Below, piece after piece: positions 53,231-63,836 of a stretch of DNA of 64,000 nucleotides. The stretch is from positions 3,130-67,129 of the forward strand of contig QUFC01000018.1 in NCBI GenBank assembly GCA_003478355.1. Direction: 5' to 3'. Within the stretch, counting starts at the first letter, position 1, and each line of letters starts with the position of its first letter. The DNA is from Lachnospiraceae bacterium AM48-27BH. GTDB lineage: Bacteria > Bacillota > Clostridia > Lachnospirales > Lachnospiraceae. The notes below the pieces were generated by a model. The model saw only the letters and a program-made list of their open reading frames with translations. It was not told where the DNA came from and searched no databases. Position numbers and translations under genes: made by a program.

Positions 53231-53285
53231 ATTCCTTCTCCTTCTTTTTCAGAGTATGCCCCACCTCTTTTGATTTCATTCCATT

Positions 53286-53362
53286 GAAAAAGGCACTAAC
53301 CCTAAAGGACACCCTTTCCAAGATGTCTTTTAAAGTTAATGCCTGCTTTACCAGTAACACAC
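53286..53362 (-). promoter_or_regulatory. RAT antiterminator and overlapping terminator in the ptsG leader
   Basis: The minus strand reads GTGTTACTGGTAAAGCAGGC (about 53342-53361), matching the RAT consensus of the BglG/GlcT family (GTTACTGx...GCAGGC). Its 3' part is also the start of a ~20-bp terminator stem (53324-53343 with 53292-53311) followed by a T-run. The two folds exclude each other, so the GlcT-like protein decides readthrough. Confidence 0.88.
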
Positions 53363-53383
53363 TCTGTATGATTTTATGAGACC

Positions 53384-53412
53384 AGTATAACTTCAAACCA
53401 CCCTCATGTCAA
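53384..53412 (-). promoter_or_regulatory. Promoter of ptsG
   Basis: On the minus strand TTGACA (53407-53412) and TATACT (53384-53389) are 17 bases apart, ~150 bases before the ptsG start. Confidence 0.8.
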
Positions 53413-53454
53413 CTGATTTTCTTTATTTCTTATGTGTTTTTCCATGTACTCCCT

Positions 53455-55425
53455 TTATGCTGCCAATGCGTTTTTTTCCTTCTTCACGGACTGATAACCA
53501 ACTGCACACACTAAGCCAACCAGGACAAATCCAATGATATCTGTCAGTGTTCCAGGAATGAGCAGAGTCAATCCACCAACTACGCACAGGATTCTCTCCC
53601 ACCACTTCATCTGGTGGAATACGAAACCGCTTAGACCCGCTGCCACACCAAAGATTCCGATCAGGCTGGTAATGGTGATCATCACAACCTCTGGAATGGT
53701 GGTATTGATAAATAACATCGCCGGATTCATAGCAATGATATAAGGCACGATGAATGCCGCAATAGCAAGCCGGCTGGCGTTGATCGCCGTTTTCATCGGC
53801 GGTGCCTTGGCGATGGCAGCGCCTGCGTAGGCAGCCAGGGCAACTGGCGGTGTAATATCTGCTACGATACCAAAGTAAAATACAAAGAAATGAGCTGCTA
53901 ACATCTCCACTCCGATTTCCTTGCTCATGAGGATCGGTGCACAGGTGGCTGCCATGATACAGTAAGTTGCTGTTGTTGGAACACCCATACCAAGAACGAT
54001 ACAGCACAACATGGTCAGTAACAGGGCAATGATCATGACGCCTCCGGATGCGGAAACGATCGTTCTTAATAATTTTGAAGCCAGACCGGTGGAGGTAATA
54101 CATCCTGCCACAATTCCTGCCATGCTGCAGGCAGAAGCTACCGTGATGGTTCCTTTGCCGCCTGCTTCTAATGCGTCAATGATCTTAGAAATGCTGATCC
54201 GGTTATCCGAATTAAATAAGCCAACTATAATGGTCACCAGAATCGCAATCGCTGCAGAGCTCTGCATGGTTCTGGTTCCATTGGATACCAGGATCACCAG
54301 TACAACCAGTGGAGTTAACAGATACAGTTTACGGACTAAATAATTAAATTTAGGAAGCGTGTCTTTATCTAAACCCTTTAATCCTAATTTTTTCGCTTCC
54401 AGATGAACTGCAATATAAATACCAACAAAATATAACACTGCAGGAAGAATCGCCAGCACTGCAATTCTTGAATATGGAACACCGGTATACTCTGCCATCA
54501 GGAAGGCTGCTGCACCCATGATCGGCGGCATGATCTGTCCACCGGTGGATGCTGCTGCTTCAACAGCGCCTGCAAAATCTGGTTTATATCCGGTCTTGAC
54601 CATCATCGGGATGGTAACGGAACCTGTCGTTACCGTATTACCAACAGAAGAACCGGAAACCATACCACAAAGAGCAGAAGAAATAACAGCTACCTTTGCC
54701 GGACCACCTACCGAAGAACCTGCCACACAGTTTGCCAGATCAATAAAAAACGCGGAAATGCTGGTTCTCTCCAGGAATGCCCCGAAAATGATAAATACCA
54801 CAATATATTTCTGACATACGTTGATCGGAGTATTCATCACACCGTTGGTGGTGTAAAACAGATCGTAAATAACTTTACCAAAGCGGACATTGGCAAAGGT
54901 ATAGATCAGAAGCGCGCCTACGACAAAAAGGATCGGAAGTCCCACGCATCGTCTGCAAAGCTCGATCAACACCAGGATCGCTATGATAGCGATAGCCAGC
55001 ATAAATGGATCCTTCGAAATGACACTGTAGCTGGTCAGCAAAATCTTCTGGGCATTGTGTCCAAAATAGAGAAATGGGACTGCTCCTGCAATCATCAGCA
55101 CAACGTCATACCATGGGATGTAATTCACCCGCACATGGCCTTTTTTCACCGGATAGTTCAAAAATCCGATCAAAATGATCATAGCCAAAAAACGGGTCAG
55201 ACGAACCTCTGGAAGTCCTCTGTCAAACAGTGTCAGATAGATGCAGTATAAAGAAAATGCTGCCATCAGGAAACGGATCACTTGCTTTGGTGTTCCCTCC
55301 CATACCCGGACATTCGATTCCCTGTCGTATTTTTTCATCACTGCATCTACAGCTTCTGCTGCATGATCCGATGAATGATTGGTAAGATCTGCTGCATCCG
55401 CAGCATGTTTTTTCAGAAAACTCAT
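53455..55425 (-). CDS. TRAP transporter fused permease (4TM/12TM)
   Basis: 656 residues, very hydrophobic, the fused DctQ-M-like permease that pairs with TAXI binding proteins. Marks: GSSVGNTVTTGSVTIPMMVKTGY, SAALCGMVSG, ASTGGQIMPPIMGAAAFLMAEY, VGVPTTATYC-like MGVPTTATYCIMAATCAPIL and DITPPVALAAYAGAAIA. Drives uptake of small organic acids with a sodium or proton gradient. It follows the TAXI protein gene by 55 bases on the same strand, completing a two-gene system. The substrate is not readable; relatives carry glutamate, oxoglutarate and others. Confidence 0.93.
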   Translation of the reverse strand: MSFLKKHAADAADLTNHSSDHAAEAVDAVMKKYDRESNVRVWEGTPKQVIRFLMAAFSLYCIYLTLFDRGLPEVRLTRFLAMIILIGFLNYPVKKGHVRVNYIPWYDVVLMIAGAVPFLYFGHNAQKILLTSYSVISKDPFMLAIAIIAILVLIELCRRCVGLPILFVVGALLIYTFANVRFGKVIYDLFYTTNGVMNTPINVCQKYIVVFIIFGAFLERTSISAFFIDLANCVAGSSVGGPAKVAVISSALCGMVSGSSVGNTVTTGSVTIPMMVKTGYKPDFAGAVEAAASTGGQIMPPIMGAAAFLMAEYTGVPYSRIAVLAILPAVLYFVGIYIAVHLEAKKLGLKGLDKDTLPKFNYLVRKLYLLTPLVVLVILVSNGTRTMQSSAAIAILVTIIVGLFNSDNRISISKIIDALEAGGKGTITVASACSMAGIVAGCITSTGLASKLLRTIVSASGGVMIIALLLTMLCCIVLGMGVPTTATYCIMAATCAPILMSKEIGVEMLAAHFFVFYFGIVADITPPVALAAYAGAAIAKAPPMKTAINASRLAIAAFIVPYIIAMNPAMLFINTTIPEVVMITITSLIGIFGVAAGLSGFVFHQMKWWERILCVVGGLTLLIPGTLTDIIGFVLVGLVCAVGYQSVKKEKNALAA

Positions 55426-55480
55426 TGCAAATGATCCCCTTCCTTTGAAAATCTGTGATTCCGTTCGCTGCTTTCTATTC

Positions 55481-56527
55481 CTATTTTGTTGGAACAGTCA
55501 GACCTTTTTCTGCAAAATATTTTGCTGCACCCTTGTGATATGGAACTGCAGTTACAGAAGCTGCAAAGTCAAGATCCAGTTCATTTTTCTTATCATGTCC
55601 CAGGGTGTCGATGCTATCGTAGATACCTGCTACTACGTTGTAAATATCATTCTCATCCACATCGTCTCTTGCTACTACTACTGCGCCTACTGCTACGGTT
55701 GTTGCATCAGCATCCAGTCCATAAGCATCTTTGGCGATGGTGTATTTGCTGTAATATGGAGAAGCTTCGATCAGTTTGTCGATGTGCTCATCATCTAACT
55801 CTACCAGATATACCTTTCTGGTTGCTGCTAAAGAAGTGACTGCTGTAGTCGGTGCGCCTGCTACGATAAATGCTGCATCGATCTTGCCGTCCTGCATCGC
55901 CTCAACACTGTCACCGAAAGACTGGTAGGTTGGAGTAATATCATCAATGGTCAGTCCATAAGCACCCAGGCAATCCAATGCATTAAAGTAAACACCGGAA
56001 CCAGAATCACCAACCGATACGGTCTTGCCTTTCAGATCTGCTACCGTCTTGATATCCGGATTTAACGTAACGATCTGAACCTGCTCCATATAAAGAGCCG
56101 CTACAGTAGAAAAACCGTCTACCTTTGCGCCATCAAATAAGTTGGTTCCATTATAAGCATAAGCCATAACGTCAGACTGTACAAAACCAAGCTGTGCATC
56201 GCCTGCATCCATGGCCTCGATGTTGCCCTTGGAGCCCTTGCCTACGATGGCGGTTACAGTAGTATCTGTCATATCACTGATCTGTCCTGCCAGCACACTT
56301 CCAAATCCGTAGTAAGTACCCTGGTCACCACCAGTCGTGAAGATCAGTTCCTTTCCGCTGCCAGCTAAGCCAATCTTATCAGCAGGTGCTGCTGCCGTTG
56401 TCCCCTCTGCCTTCGTGTCTGCTGCGGAGGTGTCTGCTGCTGTTGTCGCAGAAGAACCATTTCCTCCACATGCTGTCAGAGACAGTGCCATCATGGATGC
56501 CATAACTAATGCGAAACCTTTTTTCAT
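55481..56527 (-). CDS. TAXI-family TRAP transporter substrate-binding lipoprotein
   Basis: 348 residues. Signal peptide with lipobox LTAC (Cys20), a Thr/Ala/Asp-rich spacer to ~50, then the TAXI fold (LIFTTGGDQGTYYGFGSVLA, GSKGNIEAMDAGDAQLGFVQ, VSVGDSGSGVYFNALDCL, DAAFIVAGAPTTAV). Anchored outside the membrane, it delivers the solute to the fused permease downstream. It has a strong promoter (56611-56639) and a ~75-base leader holding an inverted repeat shared with the dnaJ leader. GAGGAGGAAGA precedes the ATG. Confidence 0.94.
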   Translation of the reverse strand: MKKGFALVMASMMALSLTACGGNGSSATTAADTSAADTKAEGTTAAAPADKIGLAGSGKELIFTTGGDQGTYYGFGSVLAGQISDMTDTTVTAIVGKGSKGNIEAMDAGDAQLGFVQSDVMAYAYNGTNLFDGAKVDGFSTVAALYMEQVQIVTLNPDIKTVADLKGKTVSVGDSGSGVYFNALDCLGAYGLTIDDITPTYQSFGDSVEAMQDGKIDAAFIVAGAPTTAVTSLAATRKVYLVELDDEHIDKLIEASPYYSKYTIAKDAYGLDADATTVAVGAVVVARDDVDENDIYNVVAGIYDSIDTLGHDKKNELDLDFAASVTAVPYHKGAAKYFAEKGLTVPTK

Positions 56528-56560
56528 AATCTTCTTCCTCCTCGTTTTCGAACGATTTTT

Positions 56561-56589
56561 CGTAACTATTCAGTACCTTCATAGTTACG
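56561..56589 (-). repeat. Inverted repeat in the TAXI leader
   Basis: CGTAACTAT (56561-56569) and ATAGTTACG (56581-56589), a 9-bp stem. Nearly identical to the element at 29650-29694 in the dnaJ-like leader and in the same orientation relative to the gene. Confidence 0.65.
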
Positions 56590-56610
56590 ATTTTTCTTAA
56601 CTTGTTGCCC

Positions 56611-56639
56611 ATTATAGCACAACACTTTTTCAATATCAA
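56611..56639 (-). promoter_or_regulatory. Promoter of the TAXI-TRAP operon
   Basis: On the minus strand TTGATA (56634-56639) and TATAAT (56611-56616) are 17 bases apart. Confidence 0.75.
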
Positions 56640-56708
56640 GTAAAAGATTGTGAATGTTACAACTTTTTAGTTGTGGAAAAATTGAAAACACCTTATCTGT
56701 AGACAGAA

Positions 56709-56753
56709 AATCCGGAAGGATTCCCCCAAAAGCTGAAGGATTCCTTCCGGATT
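56709..56753 (-). terminator. Terminator of the surface-protein gene
   Basis: Perfect 12-bp stem AATCCGGAAGGA (56709-56720) with TCCTTCCGGATT (56742-56753), followed on the minus strand by TTTTCTG. The 342-base gap 56528-56869 holds this, the TAXI promoter, its leader repeat and the repeat at 56758; nothing else is evident. Confidence 0.7.
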
Positions 56754-56757
56754 ATTC

Positions 56758-56837
56758 GTTACTGTTCACGCGAGCAACGGATTTTGCCGATGCTTCGCAT
56801 TCTAAATCGGCAAAATCTGTTACCACCACTGTATCAT
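56758..56837. repeat. Second long copy of the dispersed hairpin repeat
   Basis: Starts GTTACTGTTCACGCG and includes GATTTTGCCGA ... TCGGCAAAATC (11-bp stem). It matches the reverse complement of 37171-37260 except for one base change and a 10-base indel. Located just after the surface-protein stop. Confidence 0.8.
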
Positions 56838-56869
56838 CTGTCAGGCTCACTTTATATTGTGAACCCGTT

Positions 56870-59800
56870 TTACTGCTTGTTTCTTCCATCCCAGATACCG
56901 TTTTTATCTACATAGTATCCGTCTGGTGTTCTTTGTCCGGCATACATCATGCCTCTCTTTCCATCGGAAACCGGATTAAAATAGTACCATGCTCCATTGA
57001 GAAGCACCCAGCCTGTGTGCATGCCGTGTTCCGGATCTATATAGAACCAGCCGCCGTAATCCTTCTCTCTTAACCAGCCTGTCTTAGCATAACCCGTTTC
57101 ATCAAAGGCCCACCATGTTCCGTTGATCTGCTCCCAGCAATGCGAAATACCACCGGATTCACGCACGCTTCCCTTCGGATAGGTATTATCTGCAAAGCGT
57201 AACCACCAGCCATGCTCATCCAGCATCCAATGGCTCTTTCCGTCATTGGCAAAGCTGTTTGTTTCTCCTGTGATAATTCCTGCCGCACTGTCGATCGTTC
57301 CTTTGACCGAATCCTGTCTGATTACACCGTTTTCGGAGGTTTTATTCTGTCTGGGAGACTGGTTTTGGCGGCTCGGTCTTTCCGGCTCATCCGAATCATC
57401 TGAATCATCCGTTCTGTTCGATTCATTCGGTTTGCCTGATCCTTCCGGCTTGCCTGTTTCGCCCGGCTTTTCCGTTTCGCCCGGCTTTTCCGTTTCACCC
57501 GGCTTTTCCGTTTCGCCCGGTTTGCCTGTTTCGTCCGGCTTTTCTTCCGTTGCTGTCACTTCTGCCGTACCGGTCATTACTGCGATCTCATAACGAGCGG
57601 AGGCCCATTCATTCGGTGTAAATACCACCTCGTAGCTATGGGTGCCTGCCTGTGCCATCCGCGCCGGCTCCTTCCAGGCAAAGTTTCCGTATTCGGTGCT
57701 TCCTCCTGATAAGACAGAGTCACTCAGAGGACTTCCCGCCTTCACAGACGCTGCCGTCGGCCAGGTGATCTGCGGTGCAGCCACCTTTCCGATTGCGAAT
57801 GTAAATGCAGCCGGAGCAGGCGTGTTGTATTTGTCCGCCCACTCATGAGAAGTGTCAAAATCGAACTCGGCTGTCATCCGGTGCGTTCCTACGGATGCGA
57901 CTCCAGGCTTTGTCAGGTTGAAAACCGCAGTTCCAGTTTCCCCCACAGGGATCGTATCCGGAGCCTGAATTCCATTATCATAGAAGCGGATCATACCCTG
58001 CGGCTTGTCACCATACGCTCCCTGAATACCTGCAATGATATCAAAATCATCCTCGTAGGTTCCGAGAATTCCTTCCGGCTGCTGCGCTCCGGTGCTCCGG
58101 TTTACAGCGATTAAGGTAAGGATGAGTGTTCCTTTTTCAATGGTGATCGTTCTCTTTGCCGGTGTGCTTGTGCCAAGGTAATTCGTTCCGGCTGCCATGG
58201 TGATGCTTACATCGGCGGAACCGACACCTTTGATGGTCACCTGACCCTGTGCATCCACGGTGAGAACATTTTCATTGGAGCTTTCATACTTCAGAGCTCC
58301 ATCTCCCACTACATTCACACCCGTCAAGGAAAAGCTGTCGTCTCCATAGGTTTTTTCTCCGGTCCATGCTTGCGAATCGATTGAAACCGAACCCTGTATC
58401 GGATGGATGGTTCCGGTCGTCTGAGTCGGATATACCACACGGTAATTCTGCAGATTCACCGTGCCCGTGCTGCCATCTGCCTCAATTACTGCATTTGAAG
58501 AATCAATGGTTATCGTCTTACCGGTTCCGGCATTAGCATCTTCAAAGATTCCTTTCAGTCCGCGGATGGTATAGCTCTGACCCGAAGTTCCTATCTCTAC
58601 CGTCGCCTCTAATGCGATATCGGTATTTCCATTATAGGGCTTTTCAATGAGTGTCGTAAGAACTGCATGCAACTCTTTCGGAGATATCTCCGGAGTCACA
58701 CTTTGGGTCAAAGTTTCTCCATACTGCCCTTCTGATGTTTCAGTCGGTATAAATTCTACCTGATATGCAGTGGTTCCCTTTACCTCCGGATATATGGATG
58801 ATGCAAGCCTTCCTTTCTGATCCTTACTGAAGCTCCATGTTCCAGAAACCGGTGATCTACTATAATTAACAACCTGAAATCCCGCTGCCAGTTGTACCGA
58901 AATCTGATCAAGTGTCTGTCCATAGGTTCCCGTCGTTTCAAAGGATACTTTACCGGCGGGACCGTCGATCAGTAATGCATCCGGTGTTGTCACCGACAAG
59001 CGTTCAGCCGGCTTCGATGCAAAACTGCTGTCTGTTGCTTTCACACGAAGGGTTATGTAATACGTGTGAGCCGGCTTCGGCGATGTAAACGTCCTCATCG
59101 ACTGCCACTGAAGCCCACCATCAGCAGATTCGGCAATTCCGTACTCGTAACTGGAATCGAGCTGTCCATTTACCTTGATAGAGTAGCTGCCTTTCGTTAC
59201 ATCTGTTATCGGAGCCGGTTTTGCCGGTCTTGCCGGAAGCTTTATCTCGGCTGCTTCGCCTGCTGCTGCGGAACCTGCGGCCGCCTTTCGCACATACAGA
59301 GTAATCTCGGTCGCACTCTCCGGCTGTTTATCCAGAATTTCTGTCAGAGAAACCTCGCCGCCTGCCGGGATCTTTGTCCAATCTATAACCCTCATGGATC
59401 TCGCATATTCGAGATCATACAGAGCCATATTTTTCAGGACTTCCCTTTGATAATCAATGGAGGTCTGTTCACGCTCCAATACATTCTCATCCTTACCTGC
59501 CTCAACCTTTCCGGTAAATTCCACACCGCCAAAGGTGGCTTTCACTGCCTCCGATGCCGGAAGGTACATATAGAGCTTTCCGCTGGCATCTGTCCGGACA
59601 TCCTGAAAGCCGTAGGAGCTTCCTTCAATACCTGCTTTTTCAACCAGTGTATTATTCTCATAGATACCGGTCAGATCCGCTGTGGTGTAATAAACCGGGT
59701 TACCTTTCCCATCTTTCGGTTTATTCTGCTGCCACTTTTCGCCTGCCTCCTCCCAGCCATAAATGATCGGTCGCGGTATATATCCATCCGCCCCTATCAA

Positions 59801-62800
59801 ACAGATCGTTCCACCCGTAATCGTCACATCGGTTGGTGCCAGTGTAGACTCATACCCCTTTCCAATATGAGCAGCATTCCTACCGCTTTCATTATTTTTC
59901 TTCACTAAGCATATGGTGCCGCCGTCAATCAGTACACTCGATGAACTGTTTCTACCGCTTCCAATGCAGGCACCATCATAAGAATAGGCTGTAATCATTC
60001 CACCATGAATCTCAATCTTTGCAATTATCGCTGAGCTTCCAGGGACATATCCAAAACCGCTTCCAATTCCGGCACCACTCCACGAGCTTGCATTCACCGT
60101 TCCGCCTTCTATCACGATTTTACCGGTTCTTTCCTCCTTATTAAAAGCACCTCCTGTTCCGATTCCGGCACCATCACTACTTTTTGCAGTTACATTTCCT
60201 CCGCTAATCCGTATTTCTTCTACACTTTTTCCTACCGAAGCACCGATAGCCGCTCCTTTAGAAGCGGAAGTTGCACTTACAGTTCCCCCCTTGATGTGAA
60301 TGATTCCTGCATCCTGCTCTCCATTTCCTCCAATTGCTGCACCACTCCTGCTTACATTTGTATTATTGAACACCTCTATGGAGCCCTGCTGTCCCGGTTC
60401 ATTGTCAATCGTAAGCTTTGCACCTTTCGCCACACTGATGCCGGCAGGTGAAACAGGTAACCTTGATGAAGATTTCTCTGATTTATTAATCGAAATCTTG
60501 TTTTCCCCTTCCAGATAGGTGATCACCTGGGACTCTCCGTTTATCTGAATCGGTGCGATAGCCTTTTCCGGTGTAATCGTAAGATTCTTTAATACGAGCT
60601 TTAGTTCCCTGGAAGCTGGGATATCCACAGAGAGATGATACTTCTCTACCTTATTCCCAGATGAAGTGATACGATAGCATTTATCATAGGACTGGTCTAT
60701 TAACGTTGTTGTAACCACTTGGCCGGAACCATCTGTTTTGGAATATAAAATGGTCAGCTTACCATTTTCCTCGGAAAAAGATATATTTCCAAGGGAAAGA
60801 TCCAGCTCTCCCGCCAGTGCCTCTGCATCATTTAACACGATGATATCCGTTCCTGCAGCCTCTGCCTTTACCGTTTCGTTGTCCAGAGTAAAGCTTCCAC
60901 CGGAGCTTCCTAATTCTGTGATGCCTGTATTTATCACAAACCGGTAATTTCCGGCCGGAAGATATGCCAGAGCATATGCATGATTGCCTGCTGCTGCATC
61001 GATTGTCAGCTTCCCGTCAAAGGCAAACTGGCCTTTGTCCTGCTTTAATTCCACCGAAGCTTCTAAGGCTCCAGCCAGCCGTCCGGCTGTCAGGGATACA
61101 TTCTCTTCCTCCTGCACATTTGATGAATAGAAGTGGAACCGGACAGGATACAGGGGTTCTCCGATGGTAAGGGAAAGATTCTTTTCCTCCTTTGACTCCA
61201 TCGAGAGGGATCCTGTTACTGTAAAGCTATTCGTATTTTCTCCTTCTTCCTGTACCTGAACCGATACCGGAACCACTCCGGACAGAGGCGTATACCAGCT
61301 GACTTTATCGGTCTTTATCTGATAACCGGAAGCTTTTTTAGATGAATAGGTTACTACATCCGGTGCAGTGCCGCCTTCGCTTGCTTCTTCCCCCAGTTGA
61401 ACCGTCAGTGTATAATTCTTATCATTCTTCAAACGGCCATCATGAATGGTCAGATCCATCGTCTTCTGGTAAGCTGTTTCTCCAAGCGTGACGGAGATGG
61501 TTTCATCCTTTCCTTTGTTTAGAACAACCCTTCCCTCCATCGTCTTACCTTCCCCGCCACCGGAAGGCTTCAGTTCTACAACCATCTGCATATTTCCAGA
61601 ATGGCCTATCCACTGGGTTATATCCGGTATCGTTCCCCTGAATCCGGAGACGGTCATCTGAGTGCTTGTTTCATAAACCGGAGTTGCTTTTTCTGTATCA
61701 TTTTCCCGATACAGTGATATGTCCGCCGTATAGGTTCCTTCTGGCAGCTGGTTATCATAAGCGGCGATCCGGAATGTTTTCTTCCCGTAGGCACATTCTC
61801 CCCGGGCTCAATTTTGCTTTCAAGCGGCAGTTCTAACTGCACCTCCTCGAAAATAGTGACACTGCCGCCTTTCATGCTATTTCCATTAAGAGGCCTTAAC
61901 ACTCCATAACCAATATTTCCGCCCTTCACCTTCACAGATCCACTTAATATCTGGATCTCACCACAGGATAATTGTAAACCACTCACTCCATTCCATCCGC
62001 TGCCGATGGCAGCTCCCATGTATCCCTTTGTACTATGCTTATAAGAAGATACGGTTATATCAGGAGCTTCGCCTTTCGTCCCGCCGATCACGATCGTGTC
62101 TACCCTTCCACTCATTCCGCCTCCGATTCCGGCTCCTGTCTGCTTTCCTCCTTCTGCGGTTATCGTTCCACCCAGTATTTTAATGGTTCCGCCGATTCCA
62201 TAGCGACCGGTTCCGATTCCGGCTCCTCCATAATAATCCATCGATTGGGAAATCCTATAAGCTCCACCTTCAGCTTCGATAGTTCCGCCCTTGATTATAA
62301 TCGTTCCTGTCCTACAGTTATTATCTGCACCTTCGTCACTTGCTGTTCCTTTTCCTCCGATACCGGCGGCCCCATAGGCACCTCCCACTGCCTTCAGGCT
62401 TCCGGTACTATTCTCCGTAATAACCAGTGTTGCTCCTTTTCCCACCTCAATTCCGGCTCCCTCATCCAGTCCCACAAGTGTATTGGTTCCTTCTAAGGTC
62501 AGATTCAGCTGGGCATTGCCTTTCAGGTAAATACCGGCCAGATTCCAACCTCTGGCTCCATCAGATTGGATCGTTACATTTTTAATCGTCAGATCGACCG
62601 TAACATTATCAATTATGATGCCGCCCTTGATGTCTGTATGAGTGAACTCCGGTCGATTGGTAGGGCAATATCTGCCGGTTATAGTTTTTCCATTCAACTC
62701 ATTTTGGTTAGTGCTATTAATGAGCAGCGGCTGATTATTCAGGTTATGCTCCTCGCCTGCCAGAGCCATCAGCTGCATCTCTCCTACGAGAACGCAGATT

Positions 62801-63681
62801 TCCGGAAGCTCTGCCTCCTCTCCCAGTGAATATTCCTCCGGCAGAACCGGTGTGTAGACATAGGCACTGCCGTTGTAGTCCTGGTTTGCCTCATGATAGC
62901 CTGCCCAGGTCTTATAGGAGGTTTCAATGGGTTCTCCATCCTCGTCAAATTCTTCAAAATAATCCTGCGGGGAGATCCCGCCGTGAAATTCCGGATAGTC
63001 GCTCTCACCAATATCCAGCTTCCAGATCACGCCGGAGATCCTTCTGATATCCTCTTCTGCATCCGTCTCCGAGCTTTCTTTTTCGGTGTCAGTTTCCGCA
63101 TCTATCTGCAGTTCGCCTTCTGCTTTTGGAGCATCCTCTAAAGTTTCCTGCTTCATCCGAACCTCCAGAGTATCCGGAAGGATGATATCACTTTCTTTGG
63201 CACCCAGAGAGAGCTTCTGCACCGCAATAGCCTCATCCAGCCCCAAGAACGCTTCTATCTCTGCTTTTATCTCTGCTCCTGTTGTTGTGCCGTTTGGTGC
63301 TCCGGTTATTCCGGCCTCGGTTCCTGTTATTGCTCCGTTTGCCCCTGCCTCTGCACCTGTCTCATCTTCATTTGCTTCCGGCGGCATCGTTGTCCCACTG
63401 CCGGGTAAAACGCCAGTATCAGACTCGTCGCTGTCATTTTTTACTTCTGCATTCGATGGAGAAGCATTCGACGGAGAAGCTTTTAATACAGATTTTTTTA
63501 ATAACGTTTCTTTTGATGACGTTTCTTTTTCTGCTGTTTCCGCAGTATCATCTGCTCCCGTTTCATCCTCGATCCGCTGCTGCGAACCGGCCGCCAATGC
63601 CTGTGGCTGCCATCCGCATGTATTCCATATTAATATAGCTGCCAATGCGGCTGCTAAAATTTTTTTCGATTTCTTTCTCAT
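56870..63681 (-). CDS. Giant secreted cell-surface protein, apparent frameshift
   Basis: About 2270 residues if the break near 61785 (one base missing in a GGG run of the coding strand) is repaired; ESKIEPGENVPTG is followed in the other frame by FRIAAYDNQLPEGTYTADIS. Signal peptide at the N-terminus (ILAAALAAILIWNTCGW). It continues with Glu/Thr-rich low complexity, then two blocks of beta-helix-like repeats of the form GAGIGxG...IKGGTV (~390-620 and ~1050-1250). Ig-like and MBG/YDG-type modules follow (PYNGNTDIALEATVEIG, GEKTYGDDSFSLTGV), then a KPGETE repeat linker. The C-terminal choline/cell-wall-binding repeats (GGWFYIDPEHGMHTGWVLLN, GAWYYFNPVSDG) anchor it to the wall. Likely an adhesin or polymer-binding protein; the ligand is unknown. 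Monocistronic. Confidence 0.82.
57455..57546 (-). repeat. 18-bp tandem repeat coding the KPGETE linker
   Basis: About five 18-base units (plus-strand core GTTTCGCCCGGCTTTTCC) encode KPGETE/KPGETG repeats before the wall-binding domain. A stalk-like spacer prone to copy-number change. Confidence 0.85.
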
Positions 63682-63712
63682 ACCTTTCTCCTCCCCTTTT
63701 ACCCGGATTCAG

Positions 63713-63743
63713 GTTACTGTTCACGCGTTGCGCAAACAGTAAC
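63713..63743. repeat. Short copy of the dispersed repeat (palindromic end)
   Basis: GTTACTGTT (63713-63721) and AACAGTAAC (63735-63743) form a 9-bp inverted repeat around CACGCGTTGCGCA. It matches the reverse complement of the end of the 37145-37260 copy with one change. It sits in the leader of the surface-protein gene, ~30 bases before the ATG. Confidence 0.75.
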
Positions 63744-63836
63744 AGATCCAGTACAAACATCAGGTTTCCTCAATATTTACATTTTTCACATAATATTCTA
63801 TACTATAAATGAGCAAATTTGAAAAATTGCACAAAA

